Assembly (NCBI GenBank): GCA_033439765.1
Contig: JAULSN010000014.1
Coordinates: 248,001-312,000 of the forward strand
Length of the DNA: 64,000 bases
From: Lasiosphaeria ovina
Lineage: Eukaryota; Ascomycota; Sordariomycetes; Sordariales; Lasiosphaeriaceae
Direction: 5' to 3'
The notes below the pieces were generated by a model. The model saw only the letters and a list, made by a program, of their open reading frames with translations. It had not been told where the DNA came from and did no database searches. This document shows positions 40,150 through 50,548 of this stretch, one piece after another; position 1 is the stretch's first letter, and the number at the start of each line of letters is the position of its first letter. Both the position numbers and the translations under genes were made by a program.

Positions 40150-40570
40150 TGCTAAACAAATCATATTATGCAACGTCACCGCTGACGTGGCTGCACCCTA
40201 TTCAGCATAGTTGGCATAAAAATCGAGGAACGCACCGGAATCTCCAAATGGCAACTTTAGTCGAGGTCCAAAATTGGGCTACATAGCTGTGCAAGCTAAG
40301 CTCACCCATAGCTCACCCTAGCTCAGGAGCGGCTCAGGATCACGCACGAACATCCATGGAAATTGCTGAGGGCAACTTTAGGGTACAACAATGGGCTATT
40401 GTTCAACCCAACGCACCCTGCGTTACACCCCACCCCACCCCAACCCAACTCCTTTTCGCTCCTCTTCCCTTTCCCCCAAAGTTATATAAAACCCAGTTTA
40501 CATGCACTATTAGGTCTCTATTCCCATCTTCCTTATTTACGAAAATGGGTAAATTTTATCCTTGAGCTAA
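40150..40570 (+). repeat. Dispersed repeat 'P', copy 2
   Basis: GCTAAACAAATCATATTATG, CAACGTCACCGCTGACGTGG, AGCTCACCCTAGCTCAGGAG, GAAATTGCTGAGGGCAACTT, GGGTACAACAATGGGCTATT, then the TATA block GTTATATAAAACCCAGTTTA. The first part matches 44910-45190; the TATA block matches 37.98-38.08 kb. GCTGACGTGG resembles a cAMP-response-type site. Confidence 0.7.
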
Positions 40571-41514
40571 AATACTCGCTAAACGAATCATCTTGTTTTT
40601 ATTCATCTGGTTGTTAGACGTAACTGGCCCTTTGTTAGGTATAAGTGCAATGCACAAGCTATATGCCCACTATATTATACAGCACAACAGTGCCGTGCAG
40701 CTTACTGCACAGCCCTGCGGCTTACTGCACAGCCCTGTATAGCATAATGTTACAACGTGGGGGCCCAGGATGCAAAGCAGTACGTCAGCGGGAGTGTCAT
40801 GTCAAACCGGAGGTCATGCAAGTCCTCAGACAGTTGGTTCACTAGCCAGGCTGCTCTAGCCTCTTGGCTAGATGGTAGATGGTGAACTTTGTTGCTTGCG
40901 TGAGAAACCAGGCCCCTCACTGGAGTGCTTGATATATTATATAGTAAGCTCTAGGTATAAAGTGCAGAGTTTTACGTATTTATATACCTACAAACCAGAT
41001 GGGTCCCAAATTCGGGCGAGCTGCAAAGTTCTGTCCCAGAATTGGGACCGCGGGCATATACTAGTATATAGTGTGGGGGCGGTTAGAAACTACCAAGGGG
41101 CGACATTAGGCCCGAATCCTAGGCCACGGTCCCCCCGAGTTTTGGCCCAGAATATACCAGTACATGCCCGGGCGTTTCTGCTGGAGGAGAGATTGCCATA
41201 TCGCGAGGAGTGGGTGATGCGGCGCGCGTGGTGGAGGAGGCTGAGGTTTTTGGAGTTGGGTGTGCTGGCTTCGCGGGTGAGGAAGCTGGTTTGGAGGGGG
41301 TGACTGAATTTCCCTTGTATTGGCCTGTGATCATATCAGCTCGATTCGAATGGCTTGTGCGAGGCCCGTTCCATTGGCCCTCAGCCGAACAGAATCTGCA
41401 CAATAGGAAGAAAAAAGCTCGACCCCACCAAGTGTTATCCAACCAAGTCTGTTCAAACGCAATCATATTGCAAAACTATGTGTTCCTGGTCGTACGTCTT
41501 TCTAATCCACCAAC
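40571..41514. other. No recognisable gene
   Basis: One plus frame ends RREEWVMRRAWWRRLRFLEL-like (near 41195-41303), not recognised. TGGGTCCCAAATTCGGGC / GTCCCAGAATTGGGACC segments near 40999-41050 resemble the inverted motif of repeat P copy 1. Confidence 0.35.
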
Positions 41515-41802
41515 ATGCCTGGTAGCAAGCCTTGCTACTTGAGTTCCCGTCACGGGCCTGTCAGCCCCAGCCTCTGCTGCCCGGTCAAGAGTATCCTTGT
41601 GCAGTGGCCGAACGTCATTTGTTGTTTGCAATCCACCGGATTTGCCAGCAATCGCGAAGAAGCCACACACGGGAAACCCAATGCATTTCACCACATGACA
41701 CGTGCGAGAAAACCTGTGTTTGGTGGCACTGCGGTGGAAGAAAGTGACAGGACAGCTTCCTTTGTGTTTGACAACAAAAAGAAACAAGATGCTGCCGACT
41801 AG
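41515..41802 (+). CDS. Small hypothetical protein (95 residues)
   Basis: Starts at a true ATG (AACATGCC) and reads MPGSKPCYLSSRHGPVSPSL to KKKQDAAD. Cys- and Ser-rich, no signal peptide or known motif. It may be chance; nothing in the context supports it beyond an open frame upstream of the protease gene. Confidence 0.2.
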   Translation: MPGSKPCYLSSRHGPVSPSLCCPVKSILVQWPNVICCLQSTGFASNREEATHGKPNAFHHMTRARKPVFGGTAVEESDRTASFVFDNKKKQDAAD

Positions 41803-42097
41803 AAACCCAATCACTCGCACTTTACAACTCAAAAAAGAAAGTGGAGCCTCAAAACCTGAAAGAGAATAGATTCCCCGCGCAGCCCTTCAATTCGATCAAA
41901 ATTTCCCTTTCTCCTCTTTTCCATTATTCCTCCGTTCTCTTCAGCTGCGCCACCCCACGACTTATCTTGCTTCACCCACCGCCAGAATTTGAGTGGCCTT
42001 TCCCCCTAGATCAACTCAATATCCGTTTTGCAGATTTCCCAAGCTCTCTTCTCGATTGTGGTACGTACCTACTAAGGCACAAGTCCCTCGAAGAACT

Positions 42098-44263
42098 ATG
42101 GAAGACTCGGGTTTTGCATCTCGGAGGCCGCCCACGCCGAGGCCGCCCACGCCGAGGCCGCCCACGCCGAGGCCGCCCACGACGAGTTTGCCTCACCTCT
42201 CGTTACCTCCTCTGGAAATACCAAGTACGCGATACCCAAACCATGCTTCTACAATCATGGCCAGCCCGCGTTAGCAACCAACCCAAAGCACCCGGATTCT
42301 ATCCACGCTTAACCTGACCCCCCCCCACCTGTTGTTTTCTGACATCGGGATACTAGCAGCGGCGCGCCTTCGGCGATCAGAGGCTACATCTTCCGACTCC
42401 AGCGACGCCGGTAATTTCACAATCTTCAGCGTCCGGCATCGGGTAGCAGCACCCCCGCCCCACCCACTGCCTATGAGGGGGGAATGGGATGATCAGTGTG
42501 CATCAATACGCCAAGAACTTGGAGCGACGCTGGAGCACGAGGTAAGAATCCTCTTGTCAGACTCGGACGAGAACTTGAAAGAACCTGAAGTTCTCCAAGT
42601 CGAGCTCGTGTCGAGGATTCCTTACATTGGCACCGAGCTGCCAACCAAGGGTCAGCCAACCATGCTCATGGTGGCGCGCTGGACGGACGAGAGCTGCTCT
42701 GCTACATGGGAGCGTGCTGTTAGCAAGATCAAGAAATTCGTCGATTCGAAACGCGTCACAAACGGAAAGCTCGACCACCTCGACATCGCCGTCGAGATGA
42801 TCGCAGAGGAGCATACCCAAGAAAAGTATATCTCGCCTGTGTCTGCCGAGCTCCTTGCGCGTGGGATGGAGACGGATTGGGCTCGTATCAAGGACAGGGT
42901 TGCCGATATCATGGCGAGTTATCCGCACACGGCAGGCCATGCTACATGCATCCAGCTCTTCAGGCTAGGCATTTCATCGGATGACGAGGACAACCCCAAC
43001 ACGGTCTATGTATCGGTTGACTACGACTGCCTCGAGACGAAGTGGCCGCCCGTGGTTGGAGAAATTCAACAATTTCTTGGCCAGTTCACCTACGCTGACT
43101 TGAAACTCCGCTTCGAGCACAACATTGTCGAGCAATGCGCTTTCCCGTTGGTCCGTAGCCGTCGCAGCCGAGCTGAGATTGAGGCGAAGCAACAAGCGTT
43201 CAGACTGCTGCCAGATTTCCCGTACCAAACCAGAGCCAATCTGGGGGTCGACATTAGCGCGAGCAACTACCTGAAGGGAAGCGACGGTAATGACTTCTCC
43301 CCCTTGCTTGGAACTTTGGGGTGCTGGCTGGAAATCAAGACTGAGAAATACCCCAACGGAGTGAAGGTAGCACTCACAAACTACCACGTCATCCGCCCGG
43401 CCTATGACGGGTTCCAACTGCTCGTCGATTCCAAGGGCGAATCTCGCATCGGGGAGCCAAAAGAGGACTCTGCACTTTGGAAGCTGGACGAGAATGGCAT
43501 CTTTCCCGAATCGACGGCACCCGAGATTGAGCACCCGACTCGTCTCAAGCACAATTTTGGGGTTTACGAACGGGAGACCATCATCGAGACCATTCCCGGG
43601 CAGCCCAGGGAGCAGGCGCAAAAAGAACTTGACGACATTGTTGCTTTTTTTGACAATGGCCACCACATTTTTGGCAGAGTTTTTTGCGCATCTGGCTACA
43701 CGAGGCGTACGCACCACCACGGCCGCATGGACTGGGCCTTGGTGATGCCGCTCGGCGAGGCGCGCATTGGCGACAACAGACTGCCCACCTTCAAGACGTG
43801 GACGGAAAAGTACTTTGCGTCTTCCGGGCACTTGCCGGACCCGGTGACATTTGGCGCGCCTCTCAAGCAGCCTACAAAGGCCGGGCTGAGGGGGGTCTGT
43901 CAGAAGGAGCCGGTCTACAAGGTCGGGGCCGCTACGACCACGACCGTCGGCAAGTTTAACCAGATGAAGGCTGATGTGAGCATAGCCGAGGATGCACACG
44001 TCTCGCCGGGCCTTTCCGAGGAGTTTTCATACGTGAGTACTGGAGACACTGATGCGTTTGGGACAAAAGGCGATTCCGGTTCGGTTGTCTGGGACAGAAA
44101 GGGGCAGGCCGTGGGGCTTTTGTTTACTGGACAGAAGCCCCAGGGGGCCAAGCAAACTCTTACATACGTCATGGCAATCGAGGACCTTTTTAAGGACATC
44201 AAAAAGTTCTCCAAGGGCGGGATTAAGGAGATTCGTATCGCGGATCCTGCACCGGGCAACTAG
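42098..44263 (+). CDS. Trypsin-like serine protease domain protein
   Basis: Best model: exon 1 42098-42269, an 87-bp intron (GTTAGC...CTTAACCTGAC...CTAG) and exon 2 42357-44263, 692 residues. The long frame itself has no ATG at its 5' end, so a splice is needed; the donor is weak and the start tentative. Exon 1 carries a 15-bp tandem repeat giving RPPTP several times. A region without known pattern (about residues 60-370) precedes a chymotrypsin-fold domain with all three catalytic residues: His in LTNYHVIRP (about 401), Asp in MDWALVMP (about 516) and Ser in TKGDSGSVVWD (about 631). GDSGS plus VGLLFTG afterwards is the S1-type active site. No signal peptide, so probably intracellular. Fungi use related trypsin-like domains in stress or incompatibility proteins (inference). 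No breaks. Confidence 0.75.
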
Positions 44264-44909
44264 TAGCAGTAGTTGTAGAATAAGCCCGAGAGCTCCCTAG
44301 CATGCAGCAGCATACTCTAGATTAGCTTACACCAGAACAACTACGACTTCTCGACAAGGTCAAAGGACGTTGTGAACTTGGCGATTTCATGATAGCCCCT
44401 TCCACCCACCTCACTTGCCCAAATGGGCTTTGGTACAAGCGTCCGGAGGGACCGCAAGTGCACCCCCCTATTTCCACATCTCCTAACCGGTTGTTGAAGA
44501 AGCTTAGATGACAGTTATAACGATGGGATCCTTGAAATTATTGAACCAAGAAAAGCGCTGGTATTGTGCGTATATGCTCGCGGTTCTCACAGCGAACCCT
44601 GGCGCCTGTCAGAAACACTGCACTCTGGAATCCTTGAAATTGATGGGGTGGCAACTGCTTTGTACAAATCTACCTTGCTCAGCCGTTGTGGCATTCTAAT
44701 CCCTAGCCAGAAGCCCCTAAACTCCCGACAGTCTCGTATGCAGATGCCGCACAGAATTGGTATACCCATTATAGGGACAGGAATAGTGGAAGATATGACA
44801 CGCAGTAACAAATTCGTTTACAGGCTCGCCGCTTGCCTAATTTGCACGCACGGCTCATCTTTTCGCACCGCTTATCAACCCCCTCGTGATGGAGGCTGAT
44901 AATGTACGC
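44264..44909. other. No recognisable gene
   Basis: Short frames only; presumably holds the protease terminator region. Confidence 0.4.
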
Positions 44910-45190
44910 ACGCTAAACGAATCATATTTTGCAACGTCACCGCTGACGTGGCCGCACCGCACCGCACCGCACCCTATTCAGTATAGTTGGCATAAAACTT
45001 CAAGGAACGCTCTGGAATCTCTGGATAGCAACTTTATAGTCAAGGGTCCCAAAATTGGGCCACACGGCCGTGCAAGCTGGGCTCACCCATATAGCTCACC
45101 CTAGCTCAGGAGCGGTTCAGGATCAGATCACGCACGAACATGGAAATTGCTGAGGGCAAGGCAACTTTGGGGTACAACAATGGGCTGTTG
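44910..45190 (+). repeat. Dispersed repeat 'P', copy 3 (5' part)
   Basis: GCTAAACGAATCATATTTTG, CAACGTCACCGCTGACGTGG, a CCGCACCGCACCGCACCG expansion, AGCTCACCCTAGCTCAGGAG, GAAATTGCTGAGGGCAAGGC and GGGTACAACAATGGGCTGTT, in the same order as copy 2 but ending before the TATA block. Confidence 0.75.
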
Positions 45191-46180
45191 CTATCACCTC
45201 CCAGAGAACCTTGGCGGCATTGGAAGGGGGGGGCTGGGATCCTGTTGGATTTTTGAGGTCCAGGCCAAGCCCGGAAATCGCCGGCAGTCTGACCTGCAGG
45301 CGCATGCGGGCCAACCTTTTGGGTCTAGGCCATGACAAGCCCTCTTTTTCAGGGTCAAATGGGGTCCCCGGCTGGGAGGTCCCCAGGACTTACCTTAATA
45401 CTTGACAGACAATCAGACTGTTGCATTGAACGGTATTTTGGGCCTACTTTGGTGCCAGCTTTCCAACAGATCCTCTCTATGTGGGCATGTTTCTAACATG
45501 GCATTTGGTGCTGGCTTGTTACCAGCAAATTTGGGTATTGTTTTCGTGACAGACGTTCTCTGCTGCAGTATATATAGTAATGAGTTCCCGTGATTTCAAA
45601 GGCAAAGCGTCTTACAGGAGAACCTGGCTTTGGTGTTAAAGCATGACGAGTTTCGGCTCAGGTTGTCGTGCCTTGTTTCTTGTGTTTCAAATTCACGCCT
45701 CTGGTTTGGGTGTATGTAGCTCGAAACCTACAGTAGAGATAACAAGCTCCAAACAGGCCACAATGACTTCTGAAGGGGTTACGGTTGGGTTGGGCAAATA
45801 CCCAAGTTCATGACGAACAGTATTAGGGATTAACCCAAGTAACTGAATAACACAGACCAGCTATGCTATGCCGTCCTACTCACCAAGTCTACTGCCACTA
45901 TGTTGGAGCAAGGTTTTTGTAGGGCCCACCAAATCCTTGGTTTTGTATGAATTCCATTCCTCCATCAAATCACAATTCCTCGCCAACACGTCCTCTCTCT
46001 GGTTTACGTTGCACCGCCACTCTAACAGTCCACACATTCGCCCACGCGACAGCAAACAACATGCACCTAACGCGCCGTAACAAGCGTGCAAGGGAAGCAG
46101 CGGCCATCTGCTGGAGCCGTCACAGTACTAACCCCTGCTCCAGATGTGTACAATGATGGGGTCGGAATTACCCATCAATC
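45191..46180. other. No recognisable gene
   Basis: No frame with a family pattern; 45191-45600 is followed by AT/GT-rich sequence. Confidence 0.4.
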
Positions 46181-46184
46181 AGGC

Positions 46185-46770
46185 TCATGCGGCTGCAGGG
46201 CTGTGACTGGTCGACAGGGAAAACAAGTAGGGAACCACCATTGCGCAGGGCACATGGGCCGGCCCTGCGAGGATTTCATCGAGGAGGTCCTTCGCCTTCT
46301 TTTTCATCTTCATCCAACAATCCTGGCATTGCATGAATGTCAGGCTGAGGCCAGTCCGCTTATCGAGCTCGGTAGCTCCGCAGCCCACGCCTCATGCACA
46401 TGACGAAGAAACCCGCCGCCTTTTTTGGCGGTTACGAGCAGACCTTCGGAATAAGAGACGTGTGCCTCCTTGATTAATTCGTAGGTGAGCTCCAACGACC
46501 AGGTCATGCGGGATTTCTTCGCCCGAGTATGACTGTCAGACTGACTGTCAACCAGGACTGTCAGACTGACTGTCAACTGGTGCCGGGGTCCGGGACCCTC
46601 TCTGCCGTTGAGGTGACGACGGGATCGGGAGATTCTGTTGCGGCTTCCAGCCGCGGACAGGAAGGCCGGCATCTTCATTTCCCTCTCGGTCGGAGAGGTC
46701 GTCTTGGTGAGGCCGTTGTTCGCCGTCCTCGCCGGCATTACTTTCTTCCGAGTCCGAGTCGGACCCGCTA
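46185..46770 (-). pseudogene. Hypothetical acidic protein, frameshifted
   Basis: Read from the right on minus: SGSDSDSEESNAGEDGEQRP, then EIPHDLVVGAHL, then ELDKRTGLSLTFMQCQDCWM and KKKAKDLLDEILAGPAHVPC to a stop at 46185. At least two frames are involved and one stop intervenes, so it is a broken gene or mobile-element protein. Between them GACTGTCAGACTGACTGTCA is duplicated (46530-46580). Family not recognised. Confidence 0.3.
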
Positions 46771-46779
46771 GACAGGGTG

Positions 46780-46808
46780 ACAGGGAGGCTGTCTCTTCTC
46801 TTTTACCA
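46780..46808 (-). repeat. R-family internal fragment
   Basis: GAGGCTGTCTCTTCTCTTTT-ACCACG matches the internal GACGCTGTCTCTTCTCTTTT-ACCGTG of the R copy at 34.2 kb. Confidence 0.5.
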
Positions 46809-46867
46809 CGCGTGAGAAGAAGAAAGAGAAACCGTAACGGTTTTAAACAAAAATTTATAATTTTAAA

Positions 46868-46978
46868 AAAAATGATGGCGGAACCCAGGCTCGAACCTGG
46901 GCCCTACTACTAAGCGAAGGGTCATCTTGAACGGTAACTCGTAACAGTTCCTTACCCGCTCGACCAGAGTGTATATAG
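46868..46978 (-). tRNA. tRNA-like gene or SINE head
   Basis: On the minus strand CTGGTCGAGCGGGTAAGGA (A-box-like) is followed by CCCAGGTTCGAGCCTGGG, a perfect 5-bp T-stem with B box, then TTCCGCCA and a run of T within a few bases, as in a pol III terminator. The 3' acceptor strand TTCCGCC has no matching 5' strand before the A box, and the spacing between boxes needs an intron or long arm. A tRNA-derived SINE or a decayed tRNA explains this better than an intact tRNA. Confidence 0.3.
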
Positions 46979-46989
46979 GTACGCTCAAA

Positions 46990-47536
46990 TCTGATTTCAG
47001 CTACTTCGCTGAAAGAGGGATGCGAAATCAGGGCATATATGCCCGCCTGTATCCGTACATCTCTCAATGAAATTACTGTCACGCTTTAGGCGGGTGGAAC
47101 ACGTGCCCAGCCTTGGCGTCTCCCAGCGGTCCAACACAGACATGGGACACGTGGACAAACTACCAAAGCGCCTCAGCGAGTTCTGCACGTGACTAAACCA
47201 CCAGAGCAATTTGATGTACTCGTCCGAGTAATACGGTTTCCATTGGCTGAGCAAATCGCCTCAGAGCTCAGTGGGAGGGTGGGTTGACACATATAGGTCC
47301 GCGTATGCCCCGCATCTTGCCCTAATAAGGATCCTCATTTCCACGCCTCCTCTCATCCCTCCCACTCACCTTTTCAGCTAGACGTAGTTTCTACTACTCT
47401 GAATCTTCTAGTGAGTATGGCTTGTAACAAGTATTTTTGGCCCTTGTGCATATCAACCCACCCGTCACTGACACCAACTTCCAACATCTAGCTCGCATCT
47501 AGCTTCGGGCAAAAGAGAAAATACAAACCAACGGCC
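46990..47536. other. No recognisable gene; probable promoter and leader of the next gene
   Basis: 47320-47536 is pyrimidine-rich with a possible leader intron (GTGAGTATGG at about 47412 to CATCTAG at 47492). Nothing coding is recognised further left. Confidence 0.35.
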
Positions 47537-47928
47537 ATGGACGCAGTTGGACGCGGGCTCCAGGCCGTACAGTACCGCGACGAGCGCGAGCTGGAGCTGC
47601 TGCAGCTCAAGCGAGACGGCGAGATTGCCGAGGGCCAGCACCTAGTTCGCGAGGTCGAATTGGCCGAGGCGAAGCAGCAGCGCGAGGCCCAGAAGCAGCG
47701 CGAAATCACGGGGAACCGCTACGAGTGGGCGAGGCACGAAAACGAGCTGCGCCAGAAGCGCGAGCCGAGCGTGAGGCCGAGGACCGGAGAAAGCAGCGTG
47801 CCGCAGACCGCCGCTCGAGCAAGGACCCGCAGGATGGGGAAGACCTCTGTCCTCTGGACCATGATAACTTGAACCGCTACCTCAACCCCCAGACATGGCG
47901 CGACTACCCGCGCGACTATGTGTATAGC
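47537..47928 (+). pseudogene. Coiled-coil protein gene truncated by an R-family element
   Basis: From ATG 47537: VGRGLQAVQYRDERELELLQ, EIAEGQHLVREVELAEAKQQ, a highly charged helix. The frame shifts near 47765 to EREAEDRRKQRAADRRSSKD, then LNRYLNPQTWRDYPRDYV, where an R element cuts in at 47929. The heptad-like Glu/Arg/Gln pattern predicts a coiled coil. Function unknown. With a credible leader upstream it was probably a real gene before the insertion. Confidence 0.45.
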
Positions 47929-48084
47929 GAGGGTGCCGAATGTTTCTCGAATGGGGATTGGTCAGTTTACGTCCGTGTCGAAATGGGAGGTGGGAATTGG
48001 TCAATCGGATAAACCTCAGACTCCTTAAGCCGCGGAATACCGAGCTTGCGAGCAGCCCGCCGCTTTATGTCTGGAGGGCCGCCG
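47929..48084 (-). repeat. R-family element, truncated at both ends
   Basis: GAGGGTGCCGAATGTTTCTC, AATGGGGATTGGTCAGTTTA, GGAATTGGTCAATCGGATAA, GCGGAATACCGAGCTTGCG, CGCTTTATGTCTGGAGGGCC, then GCCG and unrelated sequence. It matches 34222-34377 closely, and the two copies share the same interior, so both come from one subfamily. Confidence 0.85.
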
Positions 48085-48128
48085 CGCAGCCGAGGTCGCA
48101 GGCGCTGCCGGTGGTGCTGGCGGCTCGG

Positions 48129-49297
48129 TCAAAATTGCTTGGGCGGCGGAGGAGGCGGTGGGATCGCCGGCAATGGCACAGTTGGTGGCACTGCCTGCGA
48201 GACGGGACGCGGGGTCACTGGTCGTGAGGGTGGCGGCGAGGGCTGGAACGCGATCCGTTCCGTTGGCTTCATCTCATAAGCCATCCTTTCAGCCGTAAAT
48301 GTCAACTCATCCGACGGCGGTTCGTCGGGCGCGTCGTCGTCAGGCCCAATCTCGGCGCCACGTCCCGGAGCGGCAGATGGGATCTTGACATGGAAAAGTT
48401 CATAGTCGTGTCCTTGTTCGCCGATGCGCCATGCGTCCAACACCACGGTGTCCATCGGCGGAGGACTGAAGGGAAATGCAGTGGCAACATCGAACGCGCG
48501 AACCAAGTCGGGCTCGGTTCTGGTGTTGCGCAGCCGGACGGCGGCGAAGAGCGAATATATAGTTGGCTCGGGGGCTTCCTCTACCCGGCACAGCGGTTTG
48601 CCGTCCTTCTCTCCTTTCCCAGCCGACACCAGGATATAAGCGCGCAACTTGGAGGACTAGGACTGCATGTCGGCGTATTTGCGGCCTTGGCGCTGGCCAG
48701 GGCTATACCTGATCCGCATGATGGGAGTGGGGTTAGGCAGCAGCAAGGCTCGGATGCCCGGCTCGTCAGGGTTGACAGCCGGCTCGAAATACGTGTTGAC
48801 GACGGCCTCTAAATCCTCTGCCCCGTCCTATGCCGGACGACGTTGAGTTGCCCTCGGGGGCAGACAATCAAAGTGGGAGGCTCCGTCGGACGACAGGGCC
48901 CACAATCCATCAACGACACACGAGGGAGGTCGACGAGGGCCATGGCGAGTGGCGGGAATCGGGTTTGGCAATCGAGGAAATGCTGACCGACCGGGTGTGC
49001 CGGCTTGTCTTTGGCCGGCAGCCCGAAGAAGCTCATCATGTGGCGCAGCACGATGATGGCAGCGTTCAGACCGCTCGCATCGTGGTCGAAGCGCGCCTCC
49101 ACGTCCTGGTCGCCGAAGGGTTCCGGCCACATAATTCTGAGGCAAAACACTCTGTCGTACTCGCTAATTCCGGGGACATGGCGGTCCAGGCGGCCACCTG
49201 GCTCGGGGAATCTCTCAATATCCATTTTGCTGACAGCGGCGGAGGAGTGAGGCTTTGTGCAAAAATTAAAACATGTGGGCCAGAAGCGAATTGACAT
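48129..49297 (-). pseudogene. Hypothetical protein, nearly intact
   Basis: From ATG 49297: SAAVSKMDIERFPEPGGRLD, DHDASGLNAAIIVLRHMMSF, ALVDLPRVSLMDCGP to RGQLNVVRHRTG; a small frameshift near 48830 gives AEDLEAVVNTYFEPAVNPDE and IMRIRYSPGQRQGRKYADMQ; one in-frame TAG near 48660; then YILVSAGKGEKDGKPLCRVE, PPMDTVVLDAWRIGEQGHDY and a Pro-rich tail to 48129 or beyond. One frameshift and one stop in about 380 codons suggest recent loss of function, or sequencing or intron effects at those places. Family not recognised. Confidence 0.45.
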
Positions 49298-49857
49298 AGC
49301 CTATGTTAGCGGTATTAATTGGAGCTGAAAAGCACAGACCTACAATTACCCGTGGCGAGGCGGGCTGCAGTGGTGTGCAGCAGGGTGGAGTTTGGGCCAA
49401 TCAGAACAACACTGTGCGTACTCGTACTCTGCTAACACGGAGAGCACGGCCCGTAGGCGGCCGCATTGGGGGCCTGTAAGCCGTGAGTCGAGGTATGGCC
49501 TTTCTGACAGGACCTCATAGCCATCCTGATGTGATGTTATGGAGATAATTTTGCAAGATACACAGTTGTGCGTTTAGACGTCACAGTTGTGCGTTTAGAC
49601 GCCGCAGTTGTGCGTTTAGACGTCGCAGTTATGCGCTTATTGTTGCAGATCGGGTTAGGGTTAGCGGTCTAGGAATATTTGGCAGAGCAGGCCTCGCAGA
49701 ACACAGCACACCCTTCTGGCGGTGTATGGAAAAGCTGATGCGGGGTAACGCCGCCTTGTCATTAATTTCAGCACGCGCACTGGACCCTTTCCTGCACAAC
49801 TTGAGCCGCGATACACACGAGCGTAACATAGGGTTAAGCTCAGCTCAGCTCCCTACA
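49298..49857. repeat. 21-bp tandem repeat and a telomere-like motif; no gene
   Basis: GTCACAGTTGTGCGTTTAGAC repeats four times at about 49561-49640. GGGTTAGGGTTAG at 49652-49664 equals two telomere-type repeats, too short to be more than suggestive. No gene recognised. Confidence 0.6.
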
Positions 49858-50490
49858 ATGCCTCGACCCAAGAATACGCGCGCAGATGCTGGCCCAAGCA
49901 GCCCGGCTTTCTCGGGACCGAGAAGCCCTGCAAAGACAAGGCAAGCTTGCTCGCTATGCTACCAGGCATCGAGTTTGATGACACATGGGACAAGGACGAT
50001 GAAGATAGCCTTCAGCGCGAGTCGAGGCTAATGTTCCATAGGTTGAGGTAGTCGTGGCCTCTGCTGAGCTGATCCCTCAACCGAAGCCTCTCAACCAACG
50101 AGTCACACAGCCGAAGGTGCAGCCGAAGTCAGCCGCGAATATTAAGGACCAGTTCCCTGAAATTGGCCCTAGACAGCTGATCCCTCAACCGAACCCTCTC
50201 AACCAACGAGTCACACAGCCGAAGGTGCAGCCGAAGTCAGCCGCGAATATTAAGGACCAGTTCCCTGGAATTGGCCCTAGACAAGATTGCTGCCGACATG
50301 CGCCCTAGTGCCGCGTGATATGGCAACCATACGCAGCTCGTCGTCGGGCGTGTCCATGTCTGAGGGCGGAATTTCTGGTGCTACGAACCTCGAGGTACTA
50401 CTCGAGCACATCTCGCCTCTGTCAAGCAACCTGCAACTAATTACAGCAGAAACAACAACGTCAAAAGTGGTCGCAAAAACAAGCCGTTAG
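49858..50490 (+). pseudogene. Probable 5' exons of DUF6589 copy 1
   Basis: From ATG 49858: MPRPKNTRADAGPSSPAFSG, then after a frameshift LPGIEFDDTWDKDDEDSLQR. A second frame from about 50060 has a 36-residue unit repeated twice (LIPQPKPLNQRVTQPKVQPK, SAANIKDQFPEIGPRQ; DNA copies 50068-50175 and 50176-50283). A third part reads TSSSSGVSMSEGG-like sequence and SNLQLITAETTTSKVV up to 50490. The last stretch is homologous to DNA before DUF6589 copy 2 (from about 55067). Only copy 1 keeps this leader. Confidence 0.4.
50068..50283 (+). repeat. 108-bp in-frame tandem duplication
   Basis: GCTGATCCCTCAACCGAAGC at 50068 and GCTGATCCCTCAACCGAACC at 50176. The copies differ at two positions, and 108 bp is 36 codons, so the frame is kept. 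Confidence 0.9.
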
Positions 50491-50548
50491 TGTCATTCAA
50501 ATGCGCTCAATTTTCTGGTCATTCTGGTACTAATCATGTCAATAGATC

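Noticed and set aside
42974..43999. 341-codon minus-strand frame inside the serine protease gene
   Set aside because: Antisense shadow of a gene with an intact catalytic triad on the plus strand; no family pattern.
42332..44263. Protease gene starting at 42332
   Set aside because: That codon is TTG, not ATG; a spliced start from an upstream ATG fits a fungal gene better.
8383..48084. A giant cargo transposon (Starship) covering the window
   Set aside because: No DUF3435 tyrosine recombinase or matching boundary was seen; the elements present are smaller and of several classes.
49652..49664. GGGTTAGGGTTAG as a telomere or internal telomere
   Set aside because: Two repeats can arise by chance and the sequence continues as ordinary DNA on both sides.
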